A DNA stretch of 64,000 nucleotides from JAQBVV01 sp965249205 (GTDB lineage Bacteria > Acidobacteriota > Vicinamibacteria > Vicinamibacterales > UBA2999): the NCBI GenBank assembly GCA_965249205.1, contig CBDFLL010000005.1:806001-870000 (forward strand), read 5' to 3'. Position numbers and translations under genes: made by a program. The notes beneath the pieces were generated by a model. That model made no database searches and was not told where the DNA came from. It was given only the letters and a program-made list of their open reading frames with translations. Shown here one piece after another: positions 17,720 through 26,764 of this stretch (position 1 is the first letter of the stretch; every line of letters begins with the position of its first letter).

Positions 17720-18810
17720 AGCAACACGTCCCGGTTCAGCCGCTCCTCGAACCCCCCTATCTGGGTCAGCGAGTATTCGCGCATGGAGGCATCCTGAGTC
17801 GTGTACTGGTGCTTGTACCACTGGGTCGTCAACGCCATCGTTCCGGGAAAATCGATGACTGAACGCCACCCCAGACAACGTCTCGCCTTGGCGGAATCGA
17901 GCTGGAGCAACGTGCTTTCATGGAACGGCACGGACCCGAGACGATCGATGGAGCCCTCGCCCCACACGTCGATCACTGACTGTGCACCACGTTCCACCGT
18001 TTTCGTATTGTCCGGGGGAGGACCGAAGTTCCACGCACCTTGAAACGCCTTGCCATCCTGCGCCAGCCGCATGCCGAGCAGGAGGTATCCAGCCAGCGGC
18101 TCGAGTACGAACTGCCATGGGCGGGTCGCCTGTGGACATCGGAGCGTGATCGGCGCCTTACTCCGGAGACTGCGGACGCAGTCAGGTATCAAGCGAAACT
18201 CCGACCAGTCACCGCCGCCAACAACGTTGCCCGCACGCGCACTCGCGACGTTCGAACTTCCCGCCTCTTGAAGAAAACTGCGAGTAAACGACGAAACGAC
18301 GATCTCCGCCCCAGCCTTGCTCGCACTGTAGGGGTCGACTCCGCCAAGGCGATCGTCCTCACGATAGCCCGACAGCTGCTCTACGTTCTCGTAGCACTTG
18401 TCCGACGTGATCATGACGGCGGCCGCGACGCCAGGCTCCGATCGCACGCAGTCGAGCACGTGCGCACTACCCATCACGTTGGTCTCGAATGTCCCGACGG
18501 GATCCTGATACGACAGTCCAACGATCGCCTGCGCGGCCAAATGGAAGACGATGTCCGGTTTGGTGTCCTCGAACACCGCCCGAAGAGCGGGAAGATTCCG
18601 CACGTCGCACACACGATCGTCCGGCGAATCGAGTTGCGCCGAACAGAACAGTGAAAGCGGTGACACAGGAGGAAGGGCCACGCCAATCGTCGTCGCACCC
18701 ATCTTGCGGAGCCAGAGTACGAGCCACGAGCCCTTGAACCCGGTGTGACCCGTGATCAAGACACGCCGGCCTCGATAGAACGACGTCAATGCATCCGCAA
18801 GGCCAATCAT
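17716..18810 (-). CDS. rfbG: CDP-glucose 4,6-dehydratase
   Basis: The enzyme converts CDP-glucose to CDP-4-keto-6-deoxyglucose with bound NAD. The protein is 364 aa, the usual length. Motifs: VLITGHTGFKGSWLVLWL at the nucleotide-binding end, FHLAAQAIVGLSYQDP, VMITSDKCYEN, the catalytic YSASK, and ARAGNVVGGGDWSEFRLIPD, which is characteristic of RfbG. It starts the sugar-modifying part of the operon, 70 bases after the regulator stop, and feeds the two C-methyltransferases that overlap it downstream. Confidence 0.95.
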   Translation of the reverse strand: MIGLADALTSFYRGRRVLITGHTGFKGSWLVLWLRKMGATTIGVALPPVSPLSLFCSAQLDSPDDRVCDVRNLPALRAVFEDTKPDIVFHLAAQAIVGLSYQDPVGTFETNVMGSAHVLDCVRSEPGVAAAVMITSDKCYENVEQLSGYREDDRLGGVDPYSASKAGAEIVVSSFTRSFLQEAGSSNVASARAGNVVGGGDWSEFRLIPDCVRSLRSKAPITLRCPQATRPWQFVLEPLAGYLLLGMRLAQDGKAFQGAWNFGPPPDNTKTVERGAQSVIDVWGEGSIDRLGSVPFHESTLLQLDSAKARRCLGWRSVIDFPGTMALTTQWYKHQYTTQDASMREYSLTQIGGFEERLNRDVLL

Positions 18811-18880
18811 CGTGTCGTCACCCGCGAGCCGGGCACGCAGAACGCTGATGCCCAGACCGGCAGCCGAGCGTAGAACGGCG

Positions 18881-19465
18881 TCATCGGCGTAACGTCACCA
18901 GACGCTCGCGTGGCACTCCACGCTGCGCCAGGCTTTCGACGATCGGCTCAACCTGCTGGAGCGTGGCAACGATGAGCAAATCGAAGTCGACCTCCGCGTG
19001 ATCCGCGATGTGCCGCACGGGTCGACCGAGAAAGTGGCCGGCCGCGCCGCTGTCGTCGAACACGGCAACCATCTCCAGCCCGAGAGCGGTGAGAGACAGG
19101 TACGCCAGTTCCGCCGCTTCGCCAGTGCCATACACCGCCACCCGCTTCAGGTCGCCGTGCGTGTAAGGCTCGAGCACGATTTGCAGATGCTCGCGCACTC
19201 GCCCGTAGAGAAAGAGCGAGTACTGCATGAACTCGTAGGTCAGACGGCTCTTTTCAGCTATGCCCTTCGGCGTCAGCAGGTAGCGCAGGCGGTTCGCCTG
19301 CAAGTTCACACACTTTACGTACCCTTTATGGATGAGCCGTTTCAGGTAGATGTTGGTGAGGCCAAGGGCGATTCCCAATTTGCTCGAGAGCGTCCGCTGC
19401 GTGAGACTGGCGTCGTCCGCGATGGCCTCGAGCGCCTGCAGATTACGCCGCTCCTCGACGTCCAT
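18881..19465 (-). CDS. EPS-type winged-helix regulator fused to a Rossmann-like domain
   Basis: The product is about 194 aa from the ATG at 19465, preceded by a GGGATG ribosome site; a GTG at 19600 would add 45 weakly coding residues. Residues 1-85 form a winged helix (SLTQRTLSSKLGIALGLTNI then KRLIHKGYVK and LTPKGIAEKS), as in MarR-like regulators of exopolysaccharide loci. Residues 105-194 look like a nucleotide- or sugar-binding Rossmann unit (KRVAVYGTGEAAELAYL, VAVFDDSG, DFDLLIVATLQQ). It heads the CDP-sugar operon, and a perfect palindrome lies in its upstream region. It may sense a nucleotide-linked metabolite; that is inference. Confidence 0.75.
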   Translation of the reverse strand: MDVEERRNLQALEAIADDASLTQRTLSSKLGIALGLTNIYLKRLIHKGYVKCVNLQANRLRYLLTPKGIAEKSRLTYEFMQYSLFLYGRVREHLQIVLEPYTHGDLKRVAVYGTGEAAELAYLSLTALGLEMVAVFDDSGAAGHFLGRPVRHIADHAEVDFDLLIVATLQQVEPIVESLAQRGVPRERLVTLRR

Positions 19466-19687
19466 TACATCCCGGCGCAGCCCAGATCGATCCGAAGACA
19501 GATCGGTGGCCGCCGCTTGCGTGTGATGACGTCGCTTGCCGCCTATCGCCGTCGAAGGCATGGTGGGAAATAGTGTGCGAACAGGCTTACGCTCTCTCAC
19601 TTACAAGTCGCGCCAGCGGGTGGGCGGCTGTAAGGACTGAGCTAACGAGTACAGAAAGGCGAGTGAAACTAGCGCCCGATCGTGAGC

Positions 19688-19737
19688 GTTCATAATATGA
19701 ACAGGTAATATTCCCCCAGGTTCCGGCACGTTGTCAA
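19688..19737 (-). promoter_or_regulatory. Putative promoter and operator of the regulator operon
   Basis: Read leftward: TTGACA (19737-19732), 29 bases, then the perfect palindrome GTTCATATTATGAAC (19702-19688; 7-bp arms around one base). Inside the 29-base gap, AATATT at 19712-19707 sits in the -10 position with a 19-base spacer. The palindrome would cover the transcription start, as a repressor site would. The same -35/palindrome distance occurs at 32362-32411. The rest of the 303-base gap between 19466 and 19768 shows no gene. Confidence 0.6.
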
Positions 19738-19768
19738 CGACCCGAAGTGAGGGGCGCCCGCCTGCGTC

Positions 19769-21061
19769 CTATTGATGACTGTCCGCTTCCAGGGAGACAA
19801 GGCCGCGCGCGAGGAATCGACCGAACCCTTGGTTGAACCGGTCTATATTGTTGTGGTCTCGGATGCGGCGGTGCGCTCGTAGCGCCACGTCAAACCTGTC
19901 GCTGGGCTCTTCCAGAAGGCCGGTCACACAACCGGTGAGTGCCTCGGTCAAGATGCCTGGTGTCCGATACATCGGTTCGTAGTCCTCTTGTAGCGCGCCG
20001 GTGTCGGCATCCATCCAGGACACCGCGCCGTACACGCCAGACACCACGTGACCGGTGACACGATCTTCAACGTACTCCTTGATGCCCCAACCGTCGGACA
20101 CGATGGGGACGGCACCGTAGTACATCGCCTCCAGAATTGACACGACGTGCAAGCGAGCCGACGGCAGCAGAAAGTAATGGGACGAGCGCAGGAGGCTGAT
20201 GTATTCCTCCGGCGTCATGAACTGGTCTAGGACCTCGACGTTGGCATGCGCCAGCAGCGAGGCAAAGCGGCCCTGGACGGCAGGAGGCAGAGCCGAACGT
20301 AAGACCAGCGTGACAGCGGAATTCCGTGCCAACAGCCGTTCGAAGCACTCAAGAACGGACGTGCCACCGCGCAAGAAAAAGTTATTCGGACTCTGGTGCC
20401 AGGAGTTGTTGAAAAAGAACCGCACGGGACGCGAGGCTCTCTCCCCATCCAGGTCACCCTCCGCTACCGGGACCACCGGCACGTACGCTGGGGGCAAAAA
20501 CTGGGTTTTCCTGGTAATGGCATTACTCCGAAACAGCTTGGTCATGCCGGTCTGAGTCGCACTGACATGGGTCAGCACGCCAAGGCAGCGTGGGGACTCC
20601 AGCAACTGGCGAATCCACGGAAACACTCTCAACTCCCGAAACCTCACTTTCCCCGTTCTCCCGTTCAGCGCATACGGATCAAACAGGGTGGTGATGTCTT
20701 CTATTTCAACGAACCAGCTCTCATTGAGGTGCGTAAGGGGATAGCCAGGCAGAAAGCTCGCCTTCGTGCCTCTGGGAGCGGGGACAATCCTTGAGAGGCC
20801 GCGGCTCTTGAAGAACCTGCACGCATCCAGGACGCCCAGCCCATAGGATCTGCCGACAGCCCTAAGATCGCGCCATCGACGCCACAGGGCTAGGCACTGA
20901 ACGGGCAGTTGCGCCAGCCACTGCAGCCAACTGAGAGGCTCTGACACGAAGCGGTACCCGTCCGGCGGATGGGCCAGGTGACGAAAAAGCGGGTGCGAGC
21001 CGACACCCTCGCCCGTCGCGCAAAACGCCCGCTGATACCGAGGGAAATAGAGCGTTTTCAT
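19769..21061 (-). CDS. Glycosyltransferase (GT4/GT1-like, GT-B fold)
   Basis: The product is 430 aa from the ATG at 21061, which shares one base with the upstream stop (TGATG). It opens MKTLYFPRYQRAF. The C-terminal donor half includes RFFFNNSWHQSP, LDQFMTPEEYISLLRSSHYF, LLPSARLHVVSILEAMYYG and VPIVSDGWGIKEYV, a normal GT-B nucleotide-sugar site with the conserved Glu in SILEAMYYG. It is the last gene of the long leftward operon that makes the proposed GDP-linked sugar, so it is a candidate for its transfer. Confidence 0.8.
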   Translation of the reverse strand: MKTLYFPRYQRAFCATGEGVGSHPLFRHLAHPPDGYRFVSEPLSWLQWLAQLPVQCLALWRRWRDLRAVGRSYGLGVLDACRFFKSRGLSRIVPAPRGTKASFLPGYPLTHLNESWFVEIEDITTLFDPYALNGRTGKVRFRELRVFPWIRQLLESPRCLGVLTHVSATQTGMTKLFRSNAITRKTQFLPPAYVPVVPVAEGDLDGERASRPVRFFFNNSWHQSPNNFFLRGGTSVLECFERLLARNSAVTLVLRSALPPAVQGRFASLLAHANVEVLDQFMTPEEYISLLRSSHYFLLPSARLHVVSILEAMYYGAVPIVSDGWGIKEYVEDRVTGHVVSGVYGAVSWMDADTGALQEDYEPMYRTPGILTEALTGCVTGLLEEPSDRFDVALRAHRRIRDHNNIDRFNQGFGRFLARGLVSLEADSHQ

Positions 21062-22014
21062 CACACCTGACTGTCCGCGTGGGCCAGAAACCACTGGTAC
21101 GTTGATTCCAGGGCAGCACGCAGGTCCCACGACGGCGTCCAGCCAAGGGCCCGAAGCGGCCCGGAGTCGAGCCACTTCACGGGTGCGCCGTCGGGTCGGC
21201 TGGTGTCGAACACGAGGTCTCCCTCGAATCCGACGATCTCGCGCAACACTTCCGCCAGCTCTCGAATTGAGGTCGTGACGCCGGAGCCAATATTGATCGG
21301 TGCTCCACCTTCGTGCGTGCGCAGGAGAAAGAGGACGGCGTCCGACAAATCGTCTACGTAGAGAAACTCCCGCTGTGGCGCCCCGGAACCCCAGATCGTC
21401 ACGGTCTGCGCTCCTGCGAGCCTGGCGGCATGCATGCGAGACATGAGCGCGCTCACGACGTGTCCGCTCCCGTCGGCGCTGAAATCATCTCCGGGACCGA
21501 ATACGTCGGCCGCAATCGCCGCACCAAATTCAGCGCCGTGTTGCTGACGATAAGCTTCGCACAGCTTCAGGCCTGCGAGCTTCGCCGTGGCATACGCGGC
21601 ACTTGTCGGCTCAACGGGGCCCGTCCAGAGGGAGTCGGCTGTGAACGGCTGTGGCGCGTTCCGAGGATACGTACACGAGCTGCCCAAGTACAGGAGCTTC
21701 TTGGCGCCATGTCTCCACGCACCCGGAATAAGGTGCGCGGCAACCAGCATGTTGTCGAGCATGAGGTCAGCCGGATAGAGCTGGTTCCCCGCAATGCCCG
21801 CTGTGCGACCCGCGACGACGATCACATGGTCGGCACGGGTCTTCGCAAGAAACGAATCAACCGCGCGGAAGTCTCCCCAGTCCGGTTGCTGATCGGCGCC
21901 AACCAACATGTGACAACTACTGGTCTTGAGCCGGCGCACGATCGCGGCGCCCATCATCGTCTTTATTCCTGCGATGAGTAACCGGGTGCTGCCGCCTGAG
22001 GGTGCGTCGGGCAC
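21061..22014 (-). CDS. GDP-fucose synthase-like epimerase/reductase (possible ColC)
   Basis: The protein is 317 aa, an SDR close to GDP-L-fucose synthase. It has LGSSCTYPRNA (catalytic Ser/Cys region), YATAKLAGLKLCEAYR (Y-x-x-x-K) and ADVFGPGDDF. The nucleotide loop reads IAGIKTMMGAAI, so the middle glycine of the usual G-x-x-G-x-x-G is replaced; this is odd for the family. No gmd gene is in the window. With a ColD-like dehydratase in the same operon, a colitose-type ColC role (3,5-epimerisation and 4-reduction) is plausible but unproven. The GTG start is at 22014. Confidence 0.75.
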   Translation of the reverse strand: MPDAPSGGSTRLLIAGIKTMMGAAIVRRLKTSSCHMLVGADQQPDWGDFRAVDSFLAKTRADHVIVVAGRTAGIAGNQLYPADLMLDNMLVAAHLIPGAWRHGAKKLLYLGSSCTYPRNAPQPFTADSLWTGPVEPTSAAYATAKLAGLKLCEAYRQQHGAEFGAAIAADVFGPGDDFSADGSGHVVSALMSRMHAARLAGAQTVTIWGSGAPQREFLYVDDLSDAVLFLLRTHEGGAPINIGSGVTTSIRELAEVLREIVGFEGDLVFDTSRPDGAPVKWLDSGPLRALGWTPSWDLRAALESTYQWFLAHADSQV

Positions 22015-22094
22015 GGGCGTTCAGCTCACGTTCCGCGGTTCAGGCCATGGCAGCGACCACGCAGTCCGCCGAGCCTCGTTCGACAAACCGTTCC

Positions 22095-24116
22095 TCAGCC
22101 CGCGGTTGCCGAGTCGCGTGAAGGGACGGGGCCGTACTCGTGCGGTACAAGCATCGTTCCCGACTTGCGGCCCCAGAGAATCGATGCCTGCGCGAAACGT
22201 TTGAGGTCACCCTGCCAGTCCACTGGCTGCGTGGTCATCCACGTGGCAACGCTCTGCAAAGGCACACGGTGCGAACTGAACCGCTTCTCAAAGTACTCTG
22301 GGAGATTCCAGTCGAACATGACTTTTTCCGCACGTCCCTCCAGACTCTTCTGCTGAGGGATGCGCAGTTTCTGGTAGAGCATCGCCTGGGCGAGTAGCTC
22401 CCTGTCGTTGTGATACTCGATTCCCTTGAAATCGAGGAAGTCGTGTACGACGTCGCCAAGTTCGCTGTAGAAGCGGTCGACATCCTTCGTCAGTCGAAGA
22501 AATGACGCCTCTTCGACGTCCCAATAGAGGTCGCCGTAGTCCGGCAGAATCGAGCCGCCATGCTCCCCGTCATCCACCATTCGCGCCATGAGAGCGTTGT
22601 AGAAATCCAGTTCCTGCGAGAGCATCTTCGCCTTCGACTGAAACTGCCGCTGCGCGACGAAATGGATGAACGCGCTCATCTTTATGCCGTACGTGTCCAG
22701 GAGGAGAATCAGCGGGTAGTACGCCAATTTCAGCGAATGGAAGAGCATCAGCACGAAACTGAAACGTAGCGAATCCCTCCAGTCTTCGAACGGCATTGAG
22801 TTCGTCTGAATGACAATCTCCTCGTACTCCTGCACGAAATCAGGCGGCCGTTCCTGCCCGTGAATCTCAGCGAGCTTGATAACCCTCGTCTTCAGGCCAA
22901 ACTTGCGGCGGTACTCGTCTTCCGCCATTTCCGTGTTTGGAAGCACCTGGCAACGGTAGATGAACAACTGGTTTCGCGTCCCGGCTTCCAGCAGTTCATC
23001 GACCCCGCGGCGCCACGACTCCTTCGTCTCGCCGGGAAGACCAAGGATCAGCTCGCCGTACACGGGAATCTCGTAATCGTTGAACTGCTTCTGAAGATTC
23101 ACGTAGGTCGTCATCTTGATATTGCTGCGGCGGATATTGTCCAGCGCCGTGGGGTCGTTCGACTGGCGTGCCAGCGTGATCCCTTTCTCGAGTTGGTTGG
23201 CATGAAACAGCGCGCCAATCTCGAAAATTTTCTCGTCGGTGTTCTTGCCGAAGCACGTGCGGAATTTCTCCGGGTACCCATACTTCTTCTTCGTGGCCAC
23301 GATGAACTCGGCAATCTCAAGATCGCGCTTGTTCATGCCGAAGTTTGAGTCAGCATTGAAGACGTACTTGATCTCGTTACGGCCCATCCAGTCGATTTCT
23401 GCCTGGACCCGCTCCATGTCTCGGTACCTGAACTTGCGGCTCAGCCCTCCTCTGCCCCAGTAACAGAAGGTGCACGGGAAGGGACACCCGCGGTTGGTCT
23501 CGACAATCGCCTGAAACTGGTGGCCTCGTGTTTTCGCCTCTTCGAGAAGATCGTCATACAGCCCCTCAAGATACGGGGACGGATACTGTGACATCTCGCG
23601 CGCGAAAGGACGCTCTGTGTCGTCGAAACAAATGCGGTTCGGATCAGTCGAATCTCGGAACGCGACCCCAGAAACGCCATCCAAGCTCTCCCCTGCGAGC
23701 ACTCTTGACAGAATGTCGACGAACGGTTCCTCTCCTTCAGCCCGAACGGCAACGTCAACGAATCGATACGTCCGCATCCACGCCTCAATGTCGTGCTGGG
23801 GCGGCATCGGTACATTGGGACCGCCAAACACAATCAGGCAGTTGGGATATTCCGACTTGACGCGCTCGGCGATGTGATAGTTCAACTGCTCGTTCCACAT
23901 CACAGAAGAAAAACAGGCGATGTCGGGCGGTTGAGTGTAGTGGGCAAGAATATTCGCAGGCCGATCCATCGCGTAGATGAACGGCATGAACTCATAGTGC
24001 TCCCGGATGATGGGAACTGTCTCTGCGTACGACCGCAGGAGACCAGACACAAGCGGGAGGTAGCTGAAGCCGCCCATCCTTACGTTGTACTCGTTGAAGT
24101 ACACTCGCCTCTTCAT
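22095..24116 (-). CDS. B12-binding-type radical SAM protein (673 aa)
   Basis: The N-terminal 150 residues form a cobalamin-binding-like Rossmann domain (CLIVFGGPNVP, VRAEGEEPFVDIL). The radical SAM core starts at ETNRGCPFPCTFCYWG, giving C-x3-C-x2-C for the 4Fe-4S cluster, and goes on with FNADSNFGMNKRD and LILGLPGET. A 250-residue C-terminal extension of unknown type follows. The ATG at 24116 begins MKRRVYFNEYN. It is a paralogue of the interrupted gene at 54167-57585. Such enzymes often methylate unactivated carbons or rearrange carbon skeletons, but the substrate here is unknown. Confidence 0.85.
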   Translation of the reverse strand: MKRRVYFNEYNVRMGGFSYLPLVSGLLRSYAETVPIIREHYEFMPFIYAMDRPANILAHYTQPPDIACFSSVMWNEQLNYHIAERVKSEYPNCLIVFGGPNVPMPPQHDIEAWMRTYRFVDVAVRAEGEEPFVDILSRVLAGESLDGVSGVAFRDSTDPNRICFDDTERPFAREMSQYPSPYLEGLYDDLLEEAKTRGHQFQAIVETNRGCPFPCTFCYWGRGGLSRKFRYRDMERVQAEIDWMGRNEIKYVFNADSNFGMNKRDLEIAEFIVATKKKYGYPEKFRTCFGKNTDEKIFEIGALFHANQLEKGITLARQSNDPTALDNIRRSNIKMTTYVNLQKQFNDYEIPVYGELILGLPGETKESWRRGVDELLEAGTRNQLFIYRCQVLPNTEMAEDEYRRKFGLKTRVIKLAEIHGQERPPDFVQEYEEIVIQTNSMPFEDWRDSLRFSFVLMLFHSLKLAYYPLILLLDTYGIKMSAFIHFVAQRQFQSKAKMLSQELDFYNALMARMVDDGEHGGSILPDYGDLYWDVEEASFLRLTKDVDRFYSELGDVVHDFLDFKGIEYHNDRELLAQAMLYQKLRIPQQKSLEGRAEKVMFDWNLPEYFEKRFSSHRVPLQSVATWMTTQPVDWQGDLKRFAQASILWGRKSGTMLVPHEYGPVPSRDSATAG

Positions 24117-24303
24117 AGACACGACCTCTCCATACACTCACACCGCCACGCCCATCGCTCCGTCTGAAAGCGGAGGGCTCGACCATACCCCCAACGCATA
24201 CCAACCATCACGAGGCGCATCGTCTCCGGAATCGACGGACTCGATCGCACGGATGCGCCCCGCTGTCTTCCTGGAGCGCGTTCAGCCTCGGGTGACTCAA
24301 CGA

Positions 24304-25815
24304 TCAACTCGCCACGTGCAGACGTTCGAGCCGGTGTGACGTCATGTCTCCAATGTGGGAGACAGTTTCACTACCGAATTTCTGCTGAATCAGATTGAGA
24401 TAGTTCGGATCCGTGAAATACGTGGTAAACGCACGATCTCGGAATCGCAAGACTTCGCCAGCCGGGAGATGCCGTGTCGGCAGGGGAAGCGTATCGACCG
24501 CGTGCTGCGAATAGCCGCTCCACGTGTCCGGAAGCCGCCACCCTTGCTGAACCGCCTGCTCATGGAGCGGCGACCCAGGATACGCCATGGCGGTGTAAAA
24601 GTTGGCAAACTCGCATTCGAGATCCACCGCGAGGCGCAACGTCTCTTCCATTGTCTCGGTGGTGTCCTCCGGCAGGCCGAAGATATAGTTACCGATAATG
24701 TTGATACCCGACGCCTTCACCTTGCGTATCGTCTCGTAGACCTCATCAACGCGGTACCGTTTGTCGACGTCGGCCAGTACGCCCTCGTTGGCTGCTTCGA
24801 TACCAAATGCTAGCCAGTTGAAGCCTGCACGCTTGAGCTTGTCGAGCATGGCGTCCTTGACCGTGTCGACACGCGCATAGGCCCAGATATTCAGGTCATA
24901 CCCACGCTCGATGATCAGATCGCAAATACCCATCACATGACGCGGATTCAGGACAAACATCTCATCAGCGAATTTAAGATTCCGGACGCCGTATGTGTTG
25001 ACAAGCGTGTCGATTTCCTTGAGGACACGCTCCGGGCTCCAGAACCGATAGCTGTTGACGTTCGTGCCCAGACCAAGAGCGTGCTCTCCTTCCTTGAACG
25101 GCGCCTGGATGCAGCAGAACGAACAGTGATAGGGACAGCCGAGCGTGGTGTAAATCGCGGCATACGGCTCCCGCTCGAGATGCCCGAAACAATGCCAGTT
25201 GTGCGCCCGGTATTTACTCACCGGCATCAGATCCCAGGCGCCACCGGGCATGTCGACGTCAAGATTCGTGACCAGAGGCGCCGCTGGATTGAATGCGACC
25301 TCGGCGCCCTGTCGATACACAAGCCCTCGGACCGCGCCCAAGTCCGGATCGGCGTCCGCGCGCAGGGCCTCAAGCAGGTCGACGACTCCGTACAGCCCTT
25401 CGTCCCTCGTAACGTAATCGCAGCGCTCGTCTGCCAGCGTCTGCTGCGGCAGCGCTGCCACGTGGCCACCGAGCATCAACACTCTGGTCTGAGAACGCAG
25501 GTCTTTAATCGCCGTCACGATGGCCGACGCGCCGGTCATATTCTGAGTGGAGGCCGATGGCTGGTGCCCATACACGACGACCGTTACAAGGCGAGGGCTG
25601 ATCGCCGCGACGCGGTCGGCCACCTGCTCTGGTGTCAGCTGCTCAGCCTCCGCATCAAGGACCTCAACAGAGAATCCCTTCTGCCTGACGAAGGTCGCGA
25701 TCAGGCCCGCCCACACGGGGTTCTCGACAGCGGTGAGCGTCGCGCCAAGCGACTGATAGATTTTGGTCCGGCTGCCTGGATTGACCAGCAAGAGATCGAG
25801 AGTAATAGTCTTCAT
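24304..25815 (-). CDS. B12-binding-type radical SAM protein (503 aa)
   Basis: An N-terminal B12-binding-like domain (LLLVNPGSRTKIYQSLG, VVVYGHQPSAS, VLMLGGHVAAL) precedes a radical SAM core with TTLGCPYHCSFCCIQAPF (C-x3-C-x2-C), LKFADEMFVLN and GNYIFGLPEDT. It belongs to the same broad class as the two other radical SAM genes here but to a different subgroup, without the long C-terminal extension. It sits ten bases upstream of nothing coding on the left and 10 bases after the epimerase stop on the right, so it is in the same transcription unit. Its role in sugar tailoring or in a lipid anchor is unknown. Confidence 0.85.
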   Translation of the reverse strand: MKTITLDLLLVNPGSRTKIYQSLGATLTAVENPVWAGLIATFVRQKGFSVEVLDAEAEQLTPEQVADRVAAISPRLVTVVVYGHQPSASTQNMTGASAIVTAIKDLRSQTRVLMLGGHVAALPQQTLADERCDYVTRDEGLYGVVDLLEALRADADPDLGAVRGLVYRQGAEVAFNPAAPLVTNLDVDMPGGAWDLMPVSKYRAHNWHCFGHLEREPYAAIYTTLGCPYHCSFCCIQAPFKEGEHALGLGTNVNSYRFWSPERVLKEIDTLVNTYGVRNLKFADEMFVLNPRHVMGICDLIIERGYDLNIWAYARVDTVKDAMLDKLKRAGFNWLAFGIEAANEGVLADVDKRYRVDEVYETIRKVKASGINIIGNYIFGLPEDTTETMEETLRLAVDLECEFANFYTAMAYPGSPLHEQAVQQGWRLPDTWSGYSQHAVDTLPLPTRHLPAGEVLRFRDRAFTTYFTDPNYLNLIQQKFGSETVSHIGDMTSHRLERLHVAS

Positions 25816-25825
25816 CGACCGACCC

Positions 25826-26764
25826 TCATACGTTGGAATATTTCGAGTCCCGAATCATGGCGTACCCCTTAATCAGTTCGCGAATGCCATCGTCGAGAGA
25901 GAAGGCCGGCCGGTAACCAGTACGTTCGATCTTCTCGTTCGAGACGATATAGTCCCGCTTGTCCGGGTCGACACCGATGGGTGACTCGACGAACACGAAG
26001 GACGGCACCTGCGCCTGGATCCGCTGGCACAATTCGAGCTTTGACAGATTCGCATCCGAGAGACCGACGTTGTACACCTGCCCCTTCATTGCTGCGAAAT
26101 TGTCGATCCCGTGCAAAAAGGCTCGAGCGACATCACGCACGTGGATGAAGTTCCGCTTAAAGTGGCTCTCAAACAACACGATAAACCGATCGACGCAAGC
26201 TCGGTACGTAAAATCGTTCACCAGCAGGTCCAGCCGCATCCTCGGCGCCATACCGAACACGGTGGCCAGTCTGAAGCTCAGCGCTGATGGATGCCGTTCA
26301 AGAAGTCTCTGTTCAGCCTCGACCTTGTTGCGCGCGTAGAGCGAGATCGGCCGGATCGGCGTCTCTTCCGTGCAGAACGTGCCGGCCTCTCCAACCCCAT
26401 AGCCGCTGTTGGTCACGGGGAGCAGAACCATCTGATCCCCGCTCAGATGATCGAGCATGTCAACGATCGCTTGCAGGTTGGTGCTCGCCGCCGCCGCCGG
26501 ATCCCGATCGCACAGCGGCGCGCCGACCCGTGCCGCAAGCGGAATCACGATATCGGCGCCCGCCAGCAGTGGGCGCATCGTCTCCTGCGATCGCACGTCA
26601 CCACGGACCAGAGAGAACGCGGGGTTGTAACACACGGCCGCCAAACTGTCCTGGCCGTACATGAAATTGTCGACCACCGTGACGGCGAAACCCCGCTCCA
26701 GCAGAGCGGGAACGATGATCGACCCAAGGTAGCCGGAGCCGCCCGTCACGAGCACATTCGTCAT
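25826..26764 (-). CDS. NAD-dependent epimerase/dehydratase
   Basis: The product is 312 aa from the ATG at 26764, which overlaps the upstream stop as ATGA. Extended-SDR motifs are clear: VLVTGGSGYLG at the N-terminus, YARNK as the catalytic pair, and NFIHVRDVARAFLHG further on. The substrate cannot be read from sequence. Coupled behind a ColD-like dehydratase and an E1 pair, it could be the reductase or epimerase that finishes a branched deoxysugar, in the way YerF follows YerE in yersiniose synthesis. That parallel is functional speculation, not homology to YerF. Confidence 0.8.
   Translation of the reverse strand: MTNVLVTGGSGYLGSIIVPALLERGFAVTVVDNFMYGQDSLAAVCYNPAFSLVRGDVRSQETMRPLLAGADIVIPLAARVGAPLCDRDPAAAASTNLQAIVDMLDHLSGDQMVLLPVTNSGYGVGEAGTFCTEETPIRPISLYARNKVEAEQRLLERHPSALSFRLATVFGMAPRMRLDLLVNDFTYRACVDRFIVLFESHFKRNFIHVRDVARAFLHGIDNFAAMKGQVYNVGLSDANLSKLELCQRIQAQVPSFVFVESPIGVDPDKRDYIVSNEKIERTGYRPAFSLDDGIRELIKGYAMIRDSKYSNV

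Noticed and set aside
24117..24303. Possible small gene or riboswitch between the two radical SAM genes
   Set aside because: Only a weak 5-bp hairpin (CTCCG/CGGAG) is visible and no start with a ribosome site; nothing supports a specific call, and no cobalamin riboswitch core was recognised.
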